This document shows positions 30,188-38,509 of a stretch of DNA of 47,119 nt, one piece after another. The notes under the pieces were generated by a model that ran no database searches, was not told the DNA's origin, and saw nothing but the letters and a program-made list of their open reading frames with translations. A program made the position numbers and the translations under genes. The DNA lies in NCBI GenBank assembly GCA_964402955.1, contig CAYOEZ010000009.1, positions 1-47,119 on the forward strand, given 5' to 3'. The number at the start of each line of letters is the position of its first letter. Position 1 is the first letter of the stretch. Source of the DNA: CAYOEZ01 sp964402955 (GTDB taxonomy: Bacteria > Chloroflexota > DTOL01 > DAOUCN01).

Positions 30188-31638
30188 GTGTGCTCAGACG
30201 CCTGGCCGGCATCCTGTGGGACCTGGCCTGGAGCGTCGGCCTGCGGTTGAAGATCATGGGCATGGTTGTTGGCATCGTGCTTATCTTTGGCTTGGGTGTC
30301 ACCACACTCGTACACGGGACTGTCGAAGCCGCGCTGCGCACCCAGCTCGAGAAACGCGCCGTCACCGTGGCGAGTGACCTGGCGGCGCGTAGCACTGACC
30401 CGTTGCTGGTGAACAGCATCTTTGTGTTGCACGGCATGGTGCGCGACACGGTGGACAACAACGAAGACGTCCGCTATGCCTTCATTCAGGATGACAGCGG
30501 GCACGTGGTCGCACATACATTCGGACCTGGCTTTCCGCGCGCGTTGGCGTCCGCCAATGTCCTCGACGGACAGCGGCGCGCCCACCTGCAGATACTGCGC
30601 ACTGAAGACGGGCTGGTCTGGGACGTGGCTGCGCCCATCCTCGGCGGCAAGGCCGGAACAGCACGCGTCGGTTTTGCCGAGTCTAGTTTGCAGGCGGCCG
30701 TCACCAATGTCACAGGCAGCCTTCTCCTCATCACGGCGCTGGCCTCGGTGATCGCTCTGTTCTCGGCCGTCCTCCTCACCTGGGTTCTCACCCGGCCCGT
30801 CCTGCACCTGGAACAGGTCACGCGTTCGGTGGCAAAGGGCGACTTGAGCGTGCAAGCGCGCGTGGGGACAACAGATGAGATCGGCCGGCTGAGCGCAGCC
30901 TTCAATGCCATGATTGCCGATCTGAGACGAGCACAGCAGCAGAACGAGGAGACAACACAGGAGCTTATGCGCAAGGAGCAGTTGCGCGGCCAGCTCCTGA
31001 CGAAAGTCATTACAGGTCAGGAAGAGGAGCGCCGACGCATTGCCCGCGAGCTGCACGACCGCACAGGCCAGTCCTTGACCTCGCTCATGGTGGGTCTCAA
31101 GGTCATCGAAGGTGCGGACACATTGGACGAGGCCCGAACGCGCGTCCGCCAGGTACGCGCCGTGGCCGCGGACGCGCTGCAGGAAGTGCGAACGCTGGCC
31201 TGGGATCTGCGCCCGTCGCTACTCGACGACCTGGGACTTGTCGCCGCGCTGGAACGGCACCTGGCCCTCTTTCGGCAACAACACGGCCTGGACATCGACC
31301 TGCAGGCAATGGGGCTGGGCAACGGTAATCGCCTGGCGCCCGAGATCGAGGTCACGCTGTACCGCATCATCCAAGAGGCGCTGACCAACGTCGTGCGCCA
31401 CGCGGACGCCAGCAACGTCAGCATCGTGCTGCACCAGGTTGGGCAGCACGTCATCGTCATCATTGAAGACGACGGCCAGGGCTTCGATGCGACCGCCGCG
31501 CTCACCTCCAACGACCTTGAGCCGCGCCTGGGGCTGCATGGCATGAGGGAGCGGGCGTCTCTAGTGGGCGGCACGGTTGTGATTGACTCCGCCCCAGGGA
31601 AAGGCACCTCCGTCCGTGTGACAATTCCACGGAGTTGA
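30184..31638 (+). CDS. Sensor histidine kinase (HAMP, HisKA_3)
   Basis: Membrane sensor kinase of 484 residues. Membrane segment 1 lies at about 22-46, an extracytoplasmic domain at about 47-175, segment 2 at about 178-200 and a HAMP linker at about 200-250. Next comes a HisKA_3 dimerisation domain (EEERRRIARELHDRTGQ, phospho-acceptor His291) and an HATPase domain with EALTNVVRHADAS, DDGQGFD and GLHGMRERA. This is the NarX/LiaS class that pairs with NarL-type regulators, as here. The extracytoplasmic domain does not look like a PhnD fold, so ligand sensing probably depends on the lipoprotein encoded just upstream (ATGA overlap). The regulator gene starts seven bases after the stop. Confidence 0.92.
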   Translation: MSVLRRLAGILWDLAWSVGLRLKIMGMVVGIVLIFGLGVTTLVHGTVEAALRTQLEKRAVTVASDLAARSTDPLLVNSIFVLHGMVRDTVDNNEDVRYAFIQDDSGHVVAHTFGPGFPRALASANVLDGQRRAHLQILRTEDGLVWDVAAPILGGKAGTARVGFAESSLQAAVTNVTGSLLLITALASVIALFSAVLLTWVLTRPVLHLEQVTRSVAKGDLSVQARVGTTDEIGRLSAAFNAMIADLRRAQQQNEETTQELMRKEQLRGQLLTKVITGQEEERRRIARELHDRTGQSLTSLMVGLKVIEGADTLDEARTRVRQVRAVAADALQEVRTLAWDLRPSLLDDLGLVAALERHLALFRQQHGLDIDLQAMGLGNGNRLAPEIEVTLYRIIQEALTNVVRHADASNVSIVLHQVGQHVIVIIEDDGQGFDATAALTSNDLEPRLGLHGMRERASLVGGTVVIDSAPGKGTSVRVTIPRS

Positions 31639-31645
31639 GGGAACC

Positions 31646-32338
31646 ATGAGCACAGACGAGGCTTCCCGAGTACATCAGCGAATTATCATCGCCGACGACC
31701 ACGCTGTCCTGCGCGCGGGCCTCCGGCTGCTCATCAATGGCCAGACCGACATGGAGATCGCCGGAGAGGCCGCGGATAGCGCCCAGGCTCTCGCTTTGAC
31801 GCGCGAACTGCGCCCCGACATCTTACTCCTCGACCTGACCATGCCGGGCCAGGGCGGCCTAAGCGTGCTCCGTCAGGTGCGCAAGGAGTGTCCGGACGTC
31901 CGTGTTCTCGTTTTGACCATGCATGATGACGACCATTACCTTCGCCAGGCCCTGGAAGCAGGCGCAGCCGGCTACGTCCCCAAGAGCGCGGCCGACACCG
32001 ACCTTTTGGCCGCCATTCGCGCCGTGGCACGCGGCAACCTCTATGTTCACCCCTCACAGACCAAGGCGCTCTTAGAGAGGCTCATCCCGCAACATCATCG
32101 TGTCAGAGAGCAAAAGGCAGAGACCGCCAGTCTGAGCGACCGCGAGCGCGACGTTGTACGCATGGTGGCCCTCGGCCACACCAATCAATGGATCGCTGAT
32201 GAGCTTCACGTCAGTGTCAAGACGGTGGAGACCTATCGAGCGCGAGCAATGGAGAAGTTGGGGATCAGGAATCGCGCCGCCCTGGTGCGCTATGCCCTGG
32301 AGAGCGGTCTGCTCAGCAGCCCAACGGACACGAGATAG
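31646..32338 (+). CDS. NarL/FixJ-type response regulator
   Basis: DNA-binding regulator of 230 residues. The receiver domain has the acidic pair ADDH (D17, D18), phospho-acceptor Asp63 in LLLDLTMPG, the conserved Thr in VLTMHDD and Lys in YVPKSA. The LuxR-type helix-turn-helix (about 163-222) reads LSDRERDVVRMVALGHTNQ and then VSVKTVETYRARAMEKLG. It is the partner of the kinase upstream and, by position, the likely activator of the oxidoreductase operon that starts 230 bases downstream. TtrR of tetrathionate systems belongs to the same class. AGGGAACC before the ATG is a modest ribosome binding site. Confidence 0.93.
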   Translation: MSTDEASRVHQRIIIADDHAVLRAGLRLLINGQTDMEIAGEAADSAQALALTRELRPDILLLDLTMPGQGGLSVLRQVRKECPDVRVLVLTMHDDDHYLRQALEAGAAGYVPKSAADTDLLAAIRAVARGNLYVHPSQTKALLERLIPQHHRVREQKAETASLSDRERDVVRMVALGHTNQWIADELHVSVKTVETYRARAMEKLGIRNRAALVRYALESGLLSSPTDTR

Positions 32339-32421
32339 CCACAACAACCACGCCCCCGGCCACATTGCTTCCGTATCGAGCGTGCTTCCGTGGCTTCCCG
32401 CCTCCTGAGTTGCCGAGCGTA

Positions 32422-32462
32422 GGGTTTTCCCCGACATTGTGACGAAAAGGACGGGTTTCCCC
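32422..32462 (+). promoter_or_regulatory. Candidate regulator-binding direct repeats upstream of ttrB
   Basis: GGGTTTTCCCC (32422-32432) and GGGTTTCCCC (32453-32462) lie 31 bases apart, about three helical turns, so on the same DNA face. The second abuts the -35 box at 32466. This is the layout expected for sites of an activator such as the adjacent NarL-type regulator. Confidence 0.45.
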
Positions 32463-32465
32463 TGC

Positions 32466-32494
32466 TAGACAAATCTGGTGATGCTTTCTACAAT
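32466..32494 (+). promoter_or_regulatory. Candidate promoter of the ttrBCA-like operon
   Basis: TAGACA (32466-32471), a 17-base spacer and TACAAT (32489-32494). Start near 32501, leaving a leader of about 67 bases to ATG 32568. The boxes are imperfect, consistent with need for an activator. Confidence 0.55.
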
Positions 32495-32567
32495 AGATGC
32501 AATGATCGTCCTGGCCGCGCGGGACGCCTGCGCGCTGCCACTGGCTGAGTCCCCAGGAGGTGTTCAG

Positions 32568-33320
32568 ATGGCTGACGTCGGTCCACGACAGGATGTTCTA
32601 CTCAGAATGGATGCAGATCTGAAGCGGGCTATGGGCAAGCCTCGTGAGCAGCGGCGATGGGTTATGGTCATTGACCTACGCAAATGCGTCGGCTGCCACG
32701 CCTGCACGATCGCCTGCATCGCCGAAAACAAGCTTCCGCCGGGCGTTGTCTACCGTCCTGTCTTGGAGGAGGAGTTCGGCACCTATCCCAACGTCACGCG
32801 CAAGTTCGTGCCGCGGCCGTGCATGCAATGTGACGAGCCGCCGTGCACTCCGGTGTGCCCGGTGTATGCCACGTATCGCAACCCCGACGGCGTTGTTGTT
32901 ATTGACTATGACCAATGCATCGGCTGTCGCTATTGCATTACCGCTTGTCCTTACGCCGCCCGCACGGCTGACTTCGGCAAAACCTACACCGAAGGTACGC
33001 CAGAGCAACAACTTCCCATTGTTGGTCGGAGCATGGCCAGCAGCTACGAGCGTGCAGCAAACTTTGAATACCGCAAGTCTCGCGAACGACGTAACAGCTA
33101 CGATTCCCCCGTGGGCAACGCACGCAAGTGCCACTTCTGTTTGCATCGCCTGGCGGAAGGTATGCTTCCGGCCTGCGTCACCACATGCATCGGTCGCGCC
33201 ACACTGTTTGGCGATGCCAATGACCCCGACAGTCTCATTGCTGGGATGATTGCCAAGCCGAACGTTATGCGCCTGAAGGAGGAGCTCGGTACTAAGCCGC
33301 GTGTTTATTACCTTTTGTGA
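32568..33320 (+). CDS. ttrB: Tetrathionate-reductase-like iron-sulfur subunit (TtrB family)
   Basis: Electron-transfer subunit of 250 residues with four [4Fe-4S] motifs in the order seen in TtrB/PsrB/NrfC proteins: CVGCHACTIAC, CMQCDEPPCTPVCP, CIGCRYCITACPY and CHFCLHRLAEGMLPACVTTC. It should pass electrons from the NrfD-type membrane subunit to the molybdenum subunit. ATG 32568 follows AGGAGG; the frame is open further upstream but without a ribosome binding site. Unlike enterobacterial TtrB, no twin-arginine or other signal peptide is present, so it is presumably exported in complex with TtrA. About 40 residues are inserted between the third and fourth cysteine groups (KTYTEGTPEQQ onward). 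Substrate assignment to tetrathionate is by operon and subunit similarity. Confidence 0.88.
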   Translation: MADVGPRQDVLLRMDADLKRAMGKPREQRRWVMVIDLRKCVGCHACTIACIAENKLPPGVVYRPVLEEEFGTYPNVTRKFVPRPCMQCDEPPCTPVCPVYATYRNPDGVVVIDYDQCIGCRYCITACPYAARTADFGKTYTEGTPEQQLPIVGRSMASSYERAANFEYRKSRERRNSYDSPVGNARKCHFCLHRLAEGMLPACVTTCIGRATLFGDANDPDSLIAGMIAKPNVMRLKEELGTKPRVYYLL

Positions 33321-33338
33321 GGCCATGCATGCCTCTTT

Positions 33339-33376
33339 ACCGAAGAAACGCATTGGAACCGAAGAAACGCATGGGA
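33339..33376 (+). repeat. Two tandem 19-bp repeats upstream of ttrC
   Basis: ACCGAAGAAACGCATTGGA (33339-33357) is followed directly by a near-identical unit (33358-33376), one mismatch. A shorter GGGAGGA duplication follows, the last copy forming the ribosome binding site of ttrC. Probably slippage-derived; it may affect ttrC translation. Confidence 0.65.
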
Positions 33377-33393
33377 GGACATGGGAGGAAACG

Positions 33394-34524
33394 ATGACAC
33401 TCAAGAGACTCGCTTATATCGTGTGCATCCTGGCGTTGATCCCTGGCCTGTGGGGGATACTTAACCGCCTGCTACTTGGCCATAAGGATGCCAACTACGG
33501 CTCGTACGTGGTGTGGGGGTTGTGGGTGGCCATGTATTTGTTCTTTGCCGGTATCGCCGTCGGCGCGTTCATGCTCTCGACGCTTGACCTGCTCTTCAAG
33601 GTGGACGCATTCCGTGGCACAGGCATCACCAGCCTATGGATCGGTCTCGTCAGTCTAGGCGCCGCGCTTGTGTCCATCGGGCTCGATCTCGGCCACATGG
33701 AGCGCATCTGGAAGGTCTATCTGCAGGGTAACCCGGCATCGCTGATGGCCCAGATGGTATGGGGGTACACGCTTTTCGGCGTGCTTCTCCTCGCCGTGCT
33801 GTACCTTGCCCTTTTCAAGCCGAGCAGCCCTGTGCTGCGTTTGCTGCTGATTGCCGGCTTACCGCTTTCGCTCTTTGTGAGTGGTGCGGTCGGCGCTCTG
33901 TTGGGCGTGCAGGCAAGCCGCATGTTCTGGCATGTCGGCTTGCTGCCAGTGCAGTTCCCTGTGTTCTCTCTGGCGTCAGGAGTCGCTGCGCTGTTGGCTG
34001 CCGATGGGCTGTTCGGCCGCGGCGATGATCCCCGGCGCGCACAGCGGATCTGGTCTCTGGCCGTCCTGACCATTGCGCTAACCTTCATCAAGCTCTACTT
34101 CCTGTGGGCGGATTTTTCACAGAGCCTGTATGGCAATGTGCCGCAGAACGTTCAGGCTGTCAACGAAGTGCTCTTTGGTCAGTACTGGTGGGCGTTCTGG
34201 ATCATCCAGTTGCTCGTCGGGTCACTCATCCCGATCATTGTTCTGCTGCAGCCGCGCCTTGTCCGGCAGAAGCAGGTGGCGGGCTGGATAGGCGTTCTGG
34301 TGCTGATTGGCTTCGTCGCCGCCCGGGCCAATATCGTGTTCCCGGCCTTGACCGTACCCGAGCTTGAGGCTTTGATCGGCGCATTCAGCGGTCCGCACCT
34401 GACGTTCGATTACTTCCCCAGCCTGATGGAATGGGCAGTGACCGCCGGTATCAGCGCTGGAGCGGTGTTAGCTTTCCTAGGCGGGACTGAGTTGTTCGCT
34501 AAGCTTCGGCAGGAGGTGGCATAA
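33394..34524 (+). CDS. ttrC: NrfD/PsrC-type membrane subunit (TtrC family)
   Basis: Integral membrane quinol-oxidising subunit of 376 residues. About nine hydrophobic segments run from LAYIVCILALIPGLWGIL to the last helix near residue 360. SYVVWGLWVAMYLFFAGIA is the conserved first-helix region of the NrfD family, and IGLDLGHMERIWK resembles its quinol-site loop. It should oxidise membrane quinol and hand electrons to the iron-sulfur subunit. ATG 33394 follows GGGAGGAA; the upstream open frame overlaps ttrB and repeats and has no ribosome binding site. The gene order B-C-A matches enterobacterial ttrBCA. The next start follows the stop by one base. Confidence 0.88.
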   Translation: MTLKRLAYIVCILALIPGLWGILNRLLLGHKDANYGSYVVWGLWVAMYLFFAGIAVGAFMLSTLDLLFKVDAFRGTGITSLWIGLVSLGAALVSIGLDLGHMERIWKVYLQGNPASLMAQMVWGYTLFGVLLLAVLYLALFKPSSPVLRLLLIAGLPLSLFVSGAVGALLGVQASRMFWHVGLLPVQFPVFSLASGVAALLAADGLFGRGDDPRRAQRIWSLAVLTIALTFIKLYFLWADFSQSLYGNVPQNVQAVNEVLFGQYWWAFWIIQLLVGSLIPIIVLLQPRLVRQKQVAGWIGVLVLIGFVAARANIVFPALTVPELEALIGAFSGPHLTFDYFPSLMEWAVTAGISAGAVLAFLGGTELFAKLRQEVA

Positions 34525-34525
34525 C

Positions 34526-37500
34526 ATGGGCACAAACATGACGCATCTCAGACAAGAGGGACGTCAAAAGCAGGAGCGGCAGGTTTCTCGGCGCGATTTG
34601 TTCAAGTGCGCCGCGTTCCTGGGCGGCAGCGCCGTGTTTGCCGGGCTGATCAGCCAGGGCGTGGCAACCCTGTCCGACGGAGCCGAAGCAGCAGCAGCGG
34701 CGCCGTACCCCTTTGGCCACCCGGAGAGCATGATCTACTCGGCCTGCCAGCAGTGCAACACTCAGTGCGGCATCAAGGTGAAGATTCAGAACGGCGTGGC
34801 GACCAAGATTGACGGCAACCCGTACAACCCCTTCAACTTGGCGCCCCATATCAGCTACAAGACGTCTGTCGCCGAGGCGGCCGCGCTAGACGCCGGCCTC
34901 TGCCCTAAGGGGCAAGCGAGCATGCAGACGACCTACGATCCCTATCGCCTGGTCAAGGTGCTCAAGCGCGCGGGGAAGCGCGGTGAGAACAAGTGGGTGA
35001 TGGTACCCTTCGATCAAGCCGTGACAGAAATCGCCGATGGCGGCAAGCTTTTCGCCAACGTCGCGGGCGAGGAAACCAGAATTGTAACCGGCCTGAAAGA
35101 CCTGTGGGTGTTGCGCGACCCCAAGCTGGCGGCTGACATGGCCAGCGAGGTTCAGGTCATCCACGGCAAAAAGACGCCAGATGAGAAGAAGGCAGCCATC
35201 GAAGCCTTCAAGGCAAAATTCAAGAACCAGCTCGGGGTGCTCATTGATCCCGATCACCCTGACTTGGGGCCAAAGAATAACCAGTTCGCCTTCATCTGGG
35301 GCCGCGTGAAAGCTGGCCGCAGCGACTTCATCAACCGGTTCACAAGAGACGGCGTGGGCTCCACCAACGCCCATGGCCACACAACCGTCTGCCAGGGGTC
35401 GCTCTACTTCTCGGGTAAGGCCATGAGCGAGCAGTTTGCCGGCGGCAAGTTCAGCGGCGGCGACAAGTTCTACTGGCAGGCCGACGTGGAGAACTCCGAG
35501 TTCGTCATCTACGTGGGTGCGTCGCCCTTCGAGGGCAACTATGGCCCCACCAACCTTGTCCCACGTATCACCGATGGTCTGGTCTCCGGTCGCCTCAAGT
35601 ACGTGGCCGTTGACCCTCGACTCTCTAAGCTGGCGGCGAAGGCCTGGAAGTGGGTGCCTATCAAGCCCGGCGCCGAGGGCGCGATGGCCCTGGCTCTGAT
35701 TCGCTGGGTCATGGAGAACAAGCGCTACGACGTGAAGTTCCTGGCCAACGCCAACAAGGCGGCCGCGATTGCGGACGGCGAGCCAAGCTGGAGCAACGCC
35801 TCCTGGCTGATCAAGCTGACGGACGGCAAGCCCGGCAACTTCCTGCGCGCCTCTGAGGTCGGTCTCACGACCAAAGAGACGAAGAAGGACGCCGCTGGGA
35901 AGGACGTTTCAGTCTACAAGCTCGGCAGCAATGAATATGCGTTCGATCCCCTGGTTGTCCTCAAGGACGGCCAGCCTGTGGCTTTCGACCCCAACGACAC
36001 GAAGGCCGCCGTCGAAGGCGATCTGATGGTGAACGGCGATGTGAAGGGTGTGGCCGTCAAGAGCAGCATGCAGTTGCTGTGGGAGTCAGCCTCGTCCAAG
36101 TCCATCGAGGAGTGGGCGGCTATCTGCGACGTCCGGGCCAGCGACCTGATCGAGATTGCCACTGAGTTTGTCAGCCACGGCAAGAAGGCCGCCGCCGACC
36201 TGCACCGTGGCGCCTCGCAGCACACCAACGGCTTCTACAACGTCATTGCCTGGTACAACCTGAATATGCTCATCGGCAACTTCGACGCCAAGGGCGGCAT
36301 GGTGAGGCTCAGCACCTACGACATCAGCGGCGCCAAGGCCGGCAAGCCGTTCAACCTGGGCAAGATGAACCCAGGCAAGGCGGCGCCCTTCGGCATCTCC
36401 ATGATCCGCCACGATGTCAAGTACGAGGACACAACGGTGTTCAGCGGCTATCCCGCCAGGCGCAACTGGTACCCGTTAGCATCCGACATCTACCAGGAAC
36501 ACCTGCCGTCCATTGGCGACGCCTACCCATACCCGATCAAGTGCCTCATCCTGTACATGGGCTCGCCCGTCTATTCTCTGCCCGCCGGAAACACGAACAT
36601 TGAAACCCTGGTCGATGTCAACAAGCTGCCGCTCTTTATCGCGTCAGACATCGTGGTCGGCGAGACGTCTATGTACGCCGATTACATCTTCCCGGACCTG
36701 ACGAACCTGGAGCGGTGGGAATTCGCCGGGTCGCACCCCAACATGACCACCAAGGTGCAACCCGTGCGCCAACCCACGGTCGCGCCTCTGATCGAGACGG
36801 TCAAGGTCTACGGCCAGGACATGCCCTGCTCTCTGGAAGCGCTGGTGCTCGGCCTGGCCGAGAAGCTGGGCCTGCCCAACTTCGGACCCGATGGCCTGGA
36901 GAAGGGCAAGCCGTTCACGCACATGGATCATCTCTACTTGCGCATGGTCGCCAACCTGGCCTTCGGCGAAAAAGAAGATGGCTCTGATGCCGTTCCTGAC
37001 GCTGACGACAACGAGGTGCGCATCTTCCTGGAGTGCCGCAAGCACCTGTCCAAGATCGTTTTTGATCCCGACCGCTGGAAGGCCATCGTCGGCGACGACA
37101 TGTGGCGCAAGGTGATCTACGTCTTGAACCGGGGCGGTCGCTTCCAAGAATACAGCAAGATCTACAACGGCGACAAGGTGGCCAACACCTACGGCAAGCT
37201 CATCAATATGTACCAGGAGAAGACAGCGGGCATCAAGAACGCCATGACCGGCAAGTCGCTGCCCGCCCTTCCAACGTACATCCCGGCGCCCTTGAGCATT
37301 CTGGGCGAACCGCTGAACGATGAGAAGGACGGCTACGACCTCACACTTATCACCTACCGCGAGATCTCGCAGACGAAGTCGCGCACGCCCGGCAACTACT
37401 GGCTGACTGCCCTCCTGCCCGAGAACTCCCTACTCATCAACAAGCGCGACGCAGATCGATTGGGGCTCAAGCCTGACGATCGGGTGAAGGTCCTCTCGCC

Positions 37501-37810
37501 CAGCAATCCCGAGGGTACCTGGGACCTCAAGAACGGTACGCGTGTGCCCATCGTGGGTAAAGTACGTATTATCCAGGGCATCCGGCCGGGCGTCGTTGCC
37601 TTCTCCTTGGGTCATGGCCACTTCGCCTACGGCGGTGTGGACATCACCGTTGACGGCAAGGTCATCAAGGGCGACCCGCGGCGGGTCAAGGGTTTTCACG
37701 CCAACGCCGCGATGCTCGTGGATCCCTACTTGAAGAACACGTGCCTGGTTGACCCCGTCGGCGGCAGCGCCGTGTTCTACGACAGCCAGGTCAAAGTGGT
37801 GAAGGTATAG
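34526..37810 (+). CDS. ttrA: Tetrathionate-reductase-like molybdopterin subunit (TtrA family)
   Basis: Catalytic subunit of 1094 residues, close to the roughly 1020 of enterobacterial TtrA. A twin-arginine signal (SRRDLFK at 21-27, then a hydrophobic stretch) sends the folded protein across the membrane. A [4Fe-4S] site is formed by Cys74, Cys77, Cys81 and Cys126 (CQQCNTQC ... CPKG). The probable molybdenum ligand is Cys289 in TTVCQGS. From memory of the Salmonella protein, several segments match: GNPYNPF, GKRGENKW, GGKLF, ALALIRWVMENKRY, SWSNASWL and FVSHGKKAA with NGFYNVI. The complex should reduce tetrathionate to thiosulfate. Relatives include selenate and arsenate reductases, so the substrate is not settled. 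AGGAGG precedes the ATG, and GMP cofactor genes follow. Confidence 0.9.
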   Translation: MGTNMTHLRQEGRQKQERQVSRRDLFKCAAFLGGSAVFAGLISQGVATLSDGAEAAAAAPYPFGHPESMIYSACQQCNTQCGIKVKIQNGVATKIDGNPYNPFNLAPHISYKTSVAEAAALDAGLCPKGQASMQTTYDPYRLVKVLKRAGKRGENKWVMVPFDQAVTEIADGGKLFANVAGEETRIVTGLKDLWVLRDPKLAADMASEVQVIHGKKTPDEKKAAIEAFKAKFKNQLGVLIDPDHPDLGPKNNQFAFIWGRVKAGRSDFINRFTRDGVGSTNAHGHTTVCQGSLYFSGKAMSEQFAGGKFSGGDKFYWQADVENSEFVIYVGASPFEGNYGPTNLVPRITDGLVSGRLKYVAVDPRLSKLAAKAWKWVPIKPGAEGAMALALIRWVMENKRYDVKFLANANKAAAIADGEPSWSNASWLIKLTDGKPGNFLRASEVGLTTKETKKDAAGKDVSVYKLGSNEYAFDPLVVLKDGQPVAFDPNDTKAAVEGDLMVNGDVKGVAVKSSMQLLWESASSKSIEEWAAICDVRASDLIEIATEFVSHGKKAAADLHRGASQHTNGFYNVIAWYNLNMLIGNFDAKGGMVRLSTYDISGAKAGKPFNLGKMNPGKAAPFGISMIRHDVKYEDTTVFSGYPARRNWYPLASDIYQEHLPSIGDAYPYPIKCLILYMGSPVYSLPAGNTNIETLVDVNKLPLFIASDIVVGETSMYADYIFPDLTNLERWEFAGSHPNMTTKVQPVRQPTVAPLIETVKVYGQDMPCSLEALVLGLAEKLGLPNFGPDGLEKGKPFTHMDHLYLRMVANLAFGEKEDGSDAVPDADDNEVRIFLECRKHLSKIVFDPDRWKAIVGDDMWRKVIYVLNRGGRFQEYSKIYNGDKVANTYGKLINMYQEKTAGIKNAMTGKSLPALPTYIPAPLSILGEPLNDEKDGYDLTLITYREISQTKSRTPGNYWLTALLPENSLLINKRDADRLGLKPDDRVKVLSPSNPEGTWDLKNGTRVPIVGKVRIIQGIRPGVVAFSLGHGHFAYGGVDITVDGKVIKGDPRRVKGFHANAAMLVDPYLKNTCLVDPVGGSAVFYDSQVKVVKV

Positions 37811-37846
37811 ACGGGAACACACAGGCAGTGCAAGGAGTTCGCTACC

Positions 37847-38509
37847 GTGGCCAAGTTGGACGATCTGCTGCAGATCAGCGCCGCCCGCCACAGCAAGCTG
37901 TGCCCGCGCCAGGTCCTCGGCGTACGCATGGGGATCCTCGCCGGCGACTTGCTCGACCTTGACCTTCCTCAGCGCGCCAAGCGCCTGCTTGCCATCGTGG
38001 AGACCGATGGCTGCGTCGTGGACGGCATCGAAGCGGCCACGGGCTGCCTGATCGGCCGCCGCACCATGCGCATCGAGGACATGGGCAAGGTCGCGGCCAC
38101 CTTTGTGGACACCCGGACAGAGCGGGCGGTGCGCATCGCGCCGCGCCAGGGCGTGCGCCAGCTCGCCCGTGAGTACGCCCCGGATGGGCTGTCCCGCTGG
38201 GACGCGCAGCTCATCGCATATCAAGGAATGCCGGCCGAGGTGCTGCTGTCGTGGCAATGGGTCGAAGTCACCACGCCCGTGGCCGCCGTGGGAGCGGAAG
38301 GACAGCGCGTCATGTGCGCCGCTTGCCGAGAGGAGATCATCAACGGCCGCGAGGTTGTGCAAGACGGACTGGTCATTTGTCGGGCTTGCGCGGGAGAGCG
38401 GTATTACCTGCTGGTTGCACGACCAGGCTCCCGCGCCATCGCTGCGGGGTTGAATGCAACCGACAGTAGCGCGCAGCAGCACGATAGGCAGCGGGAGGAT
38501 GTCCTGTGA
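37847..38509 (+). CDS. FmdE family protein with C-terminal zinc ribbon
   Basis: A 220-residue protein. Residues about 10-90 form an FmdE domain (SKLCPRQVLGVRMGILA, then LAIVETDGCVVDGIEAATGC and RTMRIEDMGKVAATF), named after a protein of formylmethanofuran dehydrogenase operons. A zinc-ribbon of two CxxC pairs (CAAC near residue 165, CRAC near 184) follows, as in TraR/DksA-type fingers. FmdE proteins often accompany molybdenum or tungsten enzymes and may help cofactor handling; the biochemical role is not established. GTG 37847 follows AAGGAG by nine bases. The stop overlaps mobB by four bases, so it belongs to the cofactor operon. Confidence 0.85.
   Translation: MAKLDDLLQISAARHSKLCPRQVLGVRMGILAGDLLDLDLPQRAKRLLAIVETDGCVVDGIEAATGCLIGRRTMRIEDMGKVAATFVDTRTERAVRIAPRQGVRQLAREYAPDGLSRWDAQLIAYQGMPAEVLLSWQWVEVTTPVAAVGAEGQRVMCAACREEIINGREVVQDGLVICRACAGERYYLLVARPGSRAIAAGLNATDSSAQQHDRQREDVL

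Noticed and set aside
34526..37810. Polysulfide/thiosulfate or arsenate reductase as the primary call
   Set aside because: Length, the B-C-A gene order, the TtrR/TtrS-like neighbours and several segment matches favour the TtrA group. The alternatives are kept only as possible substrates.
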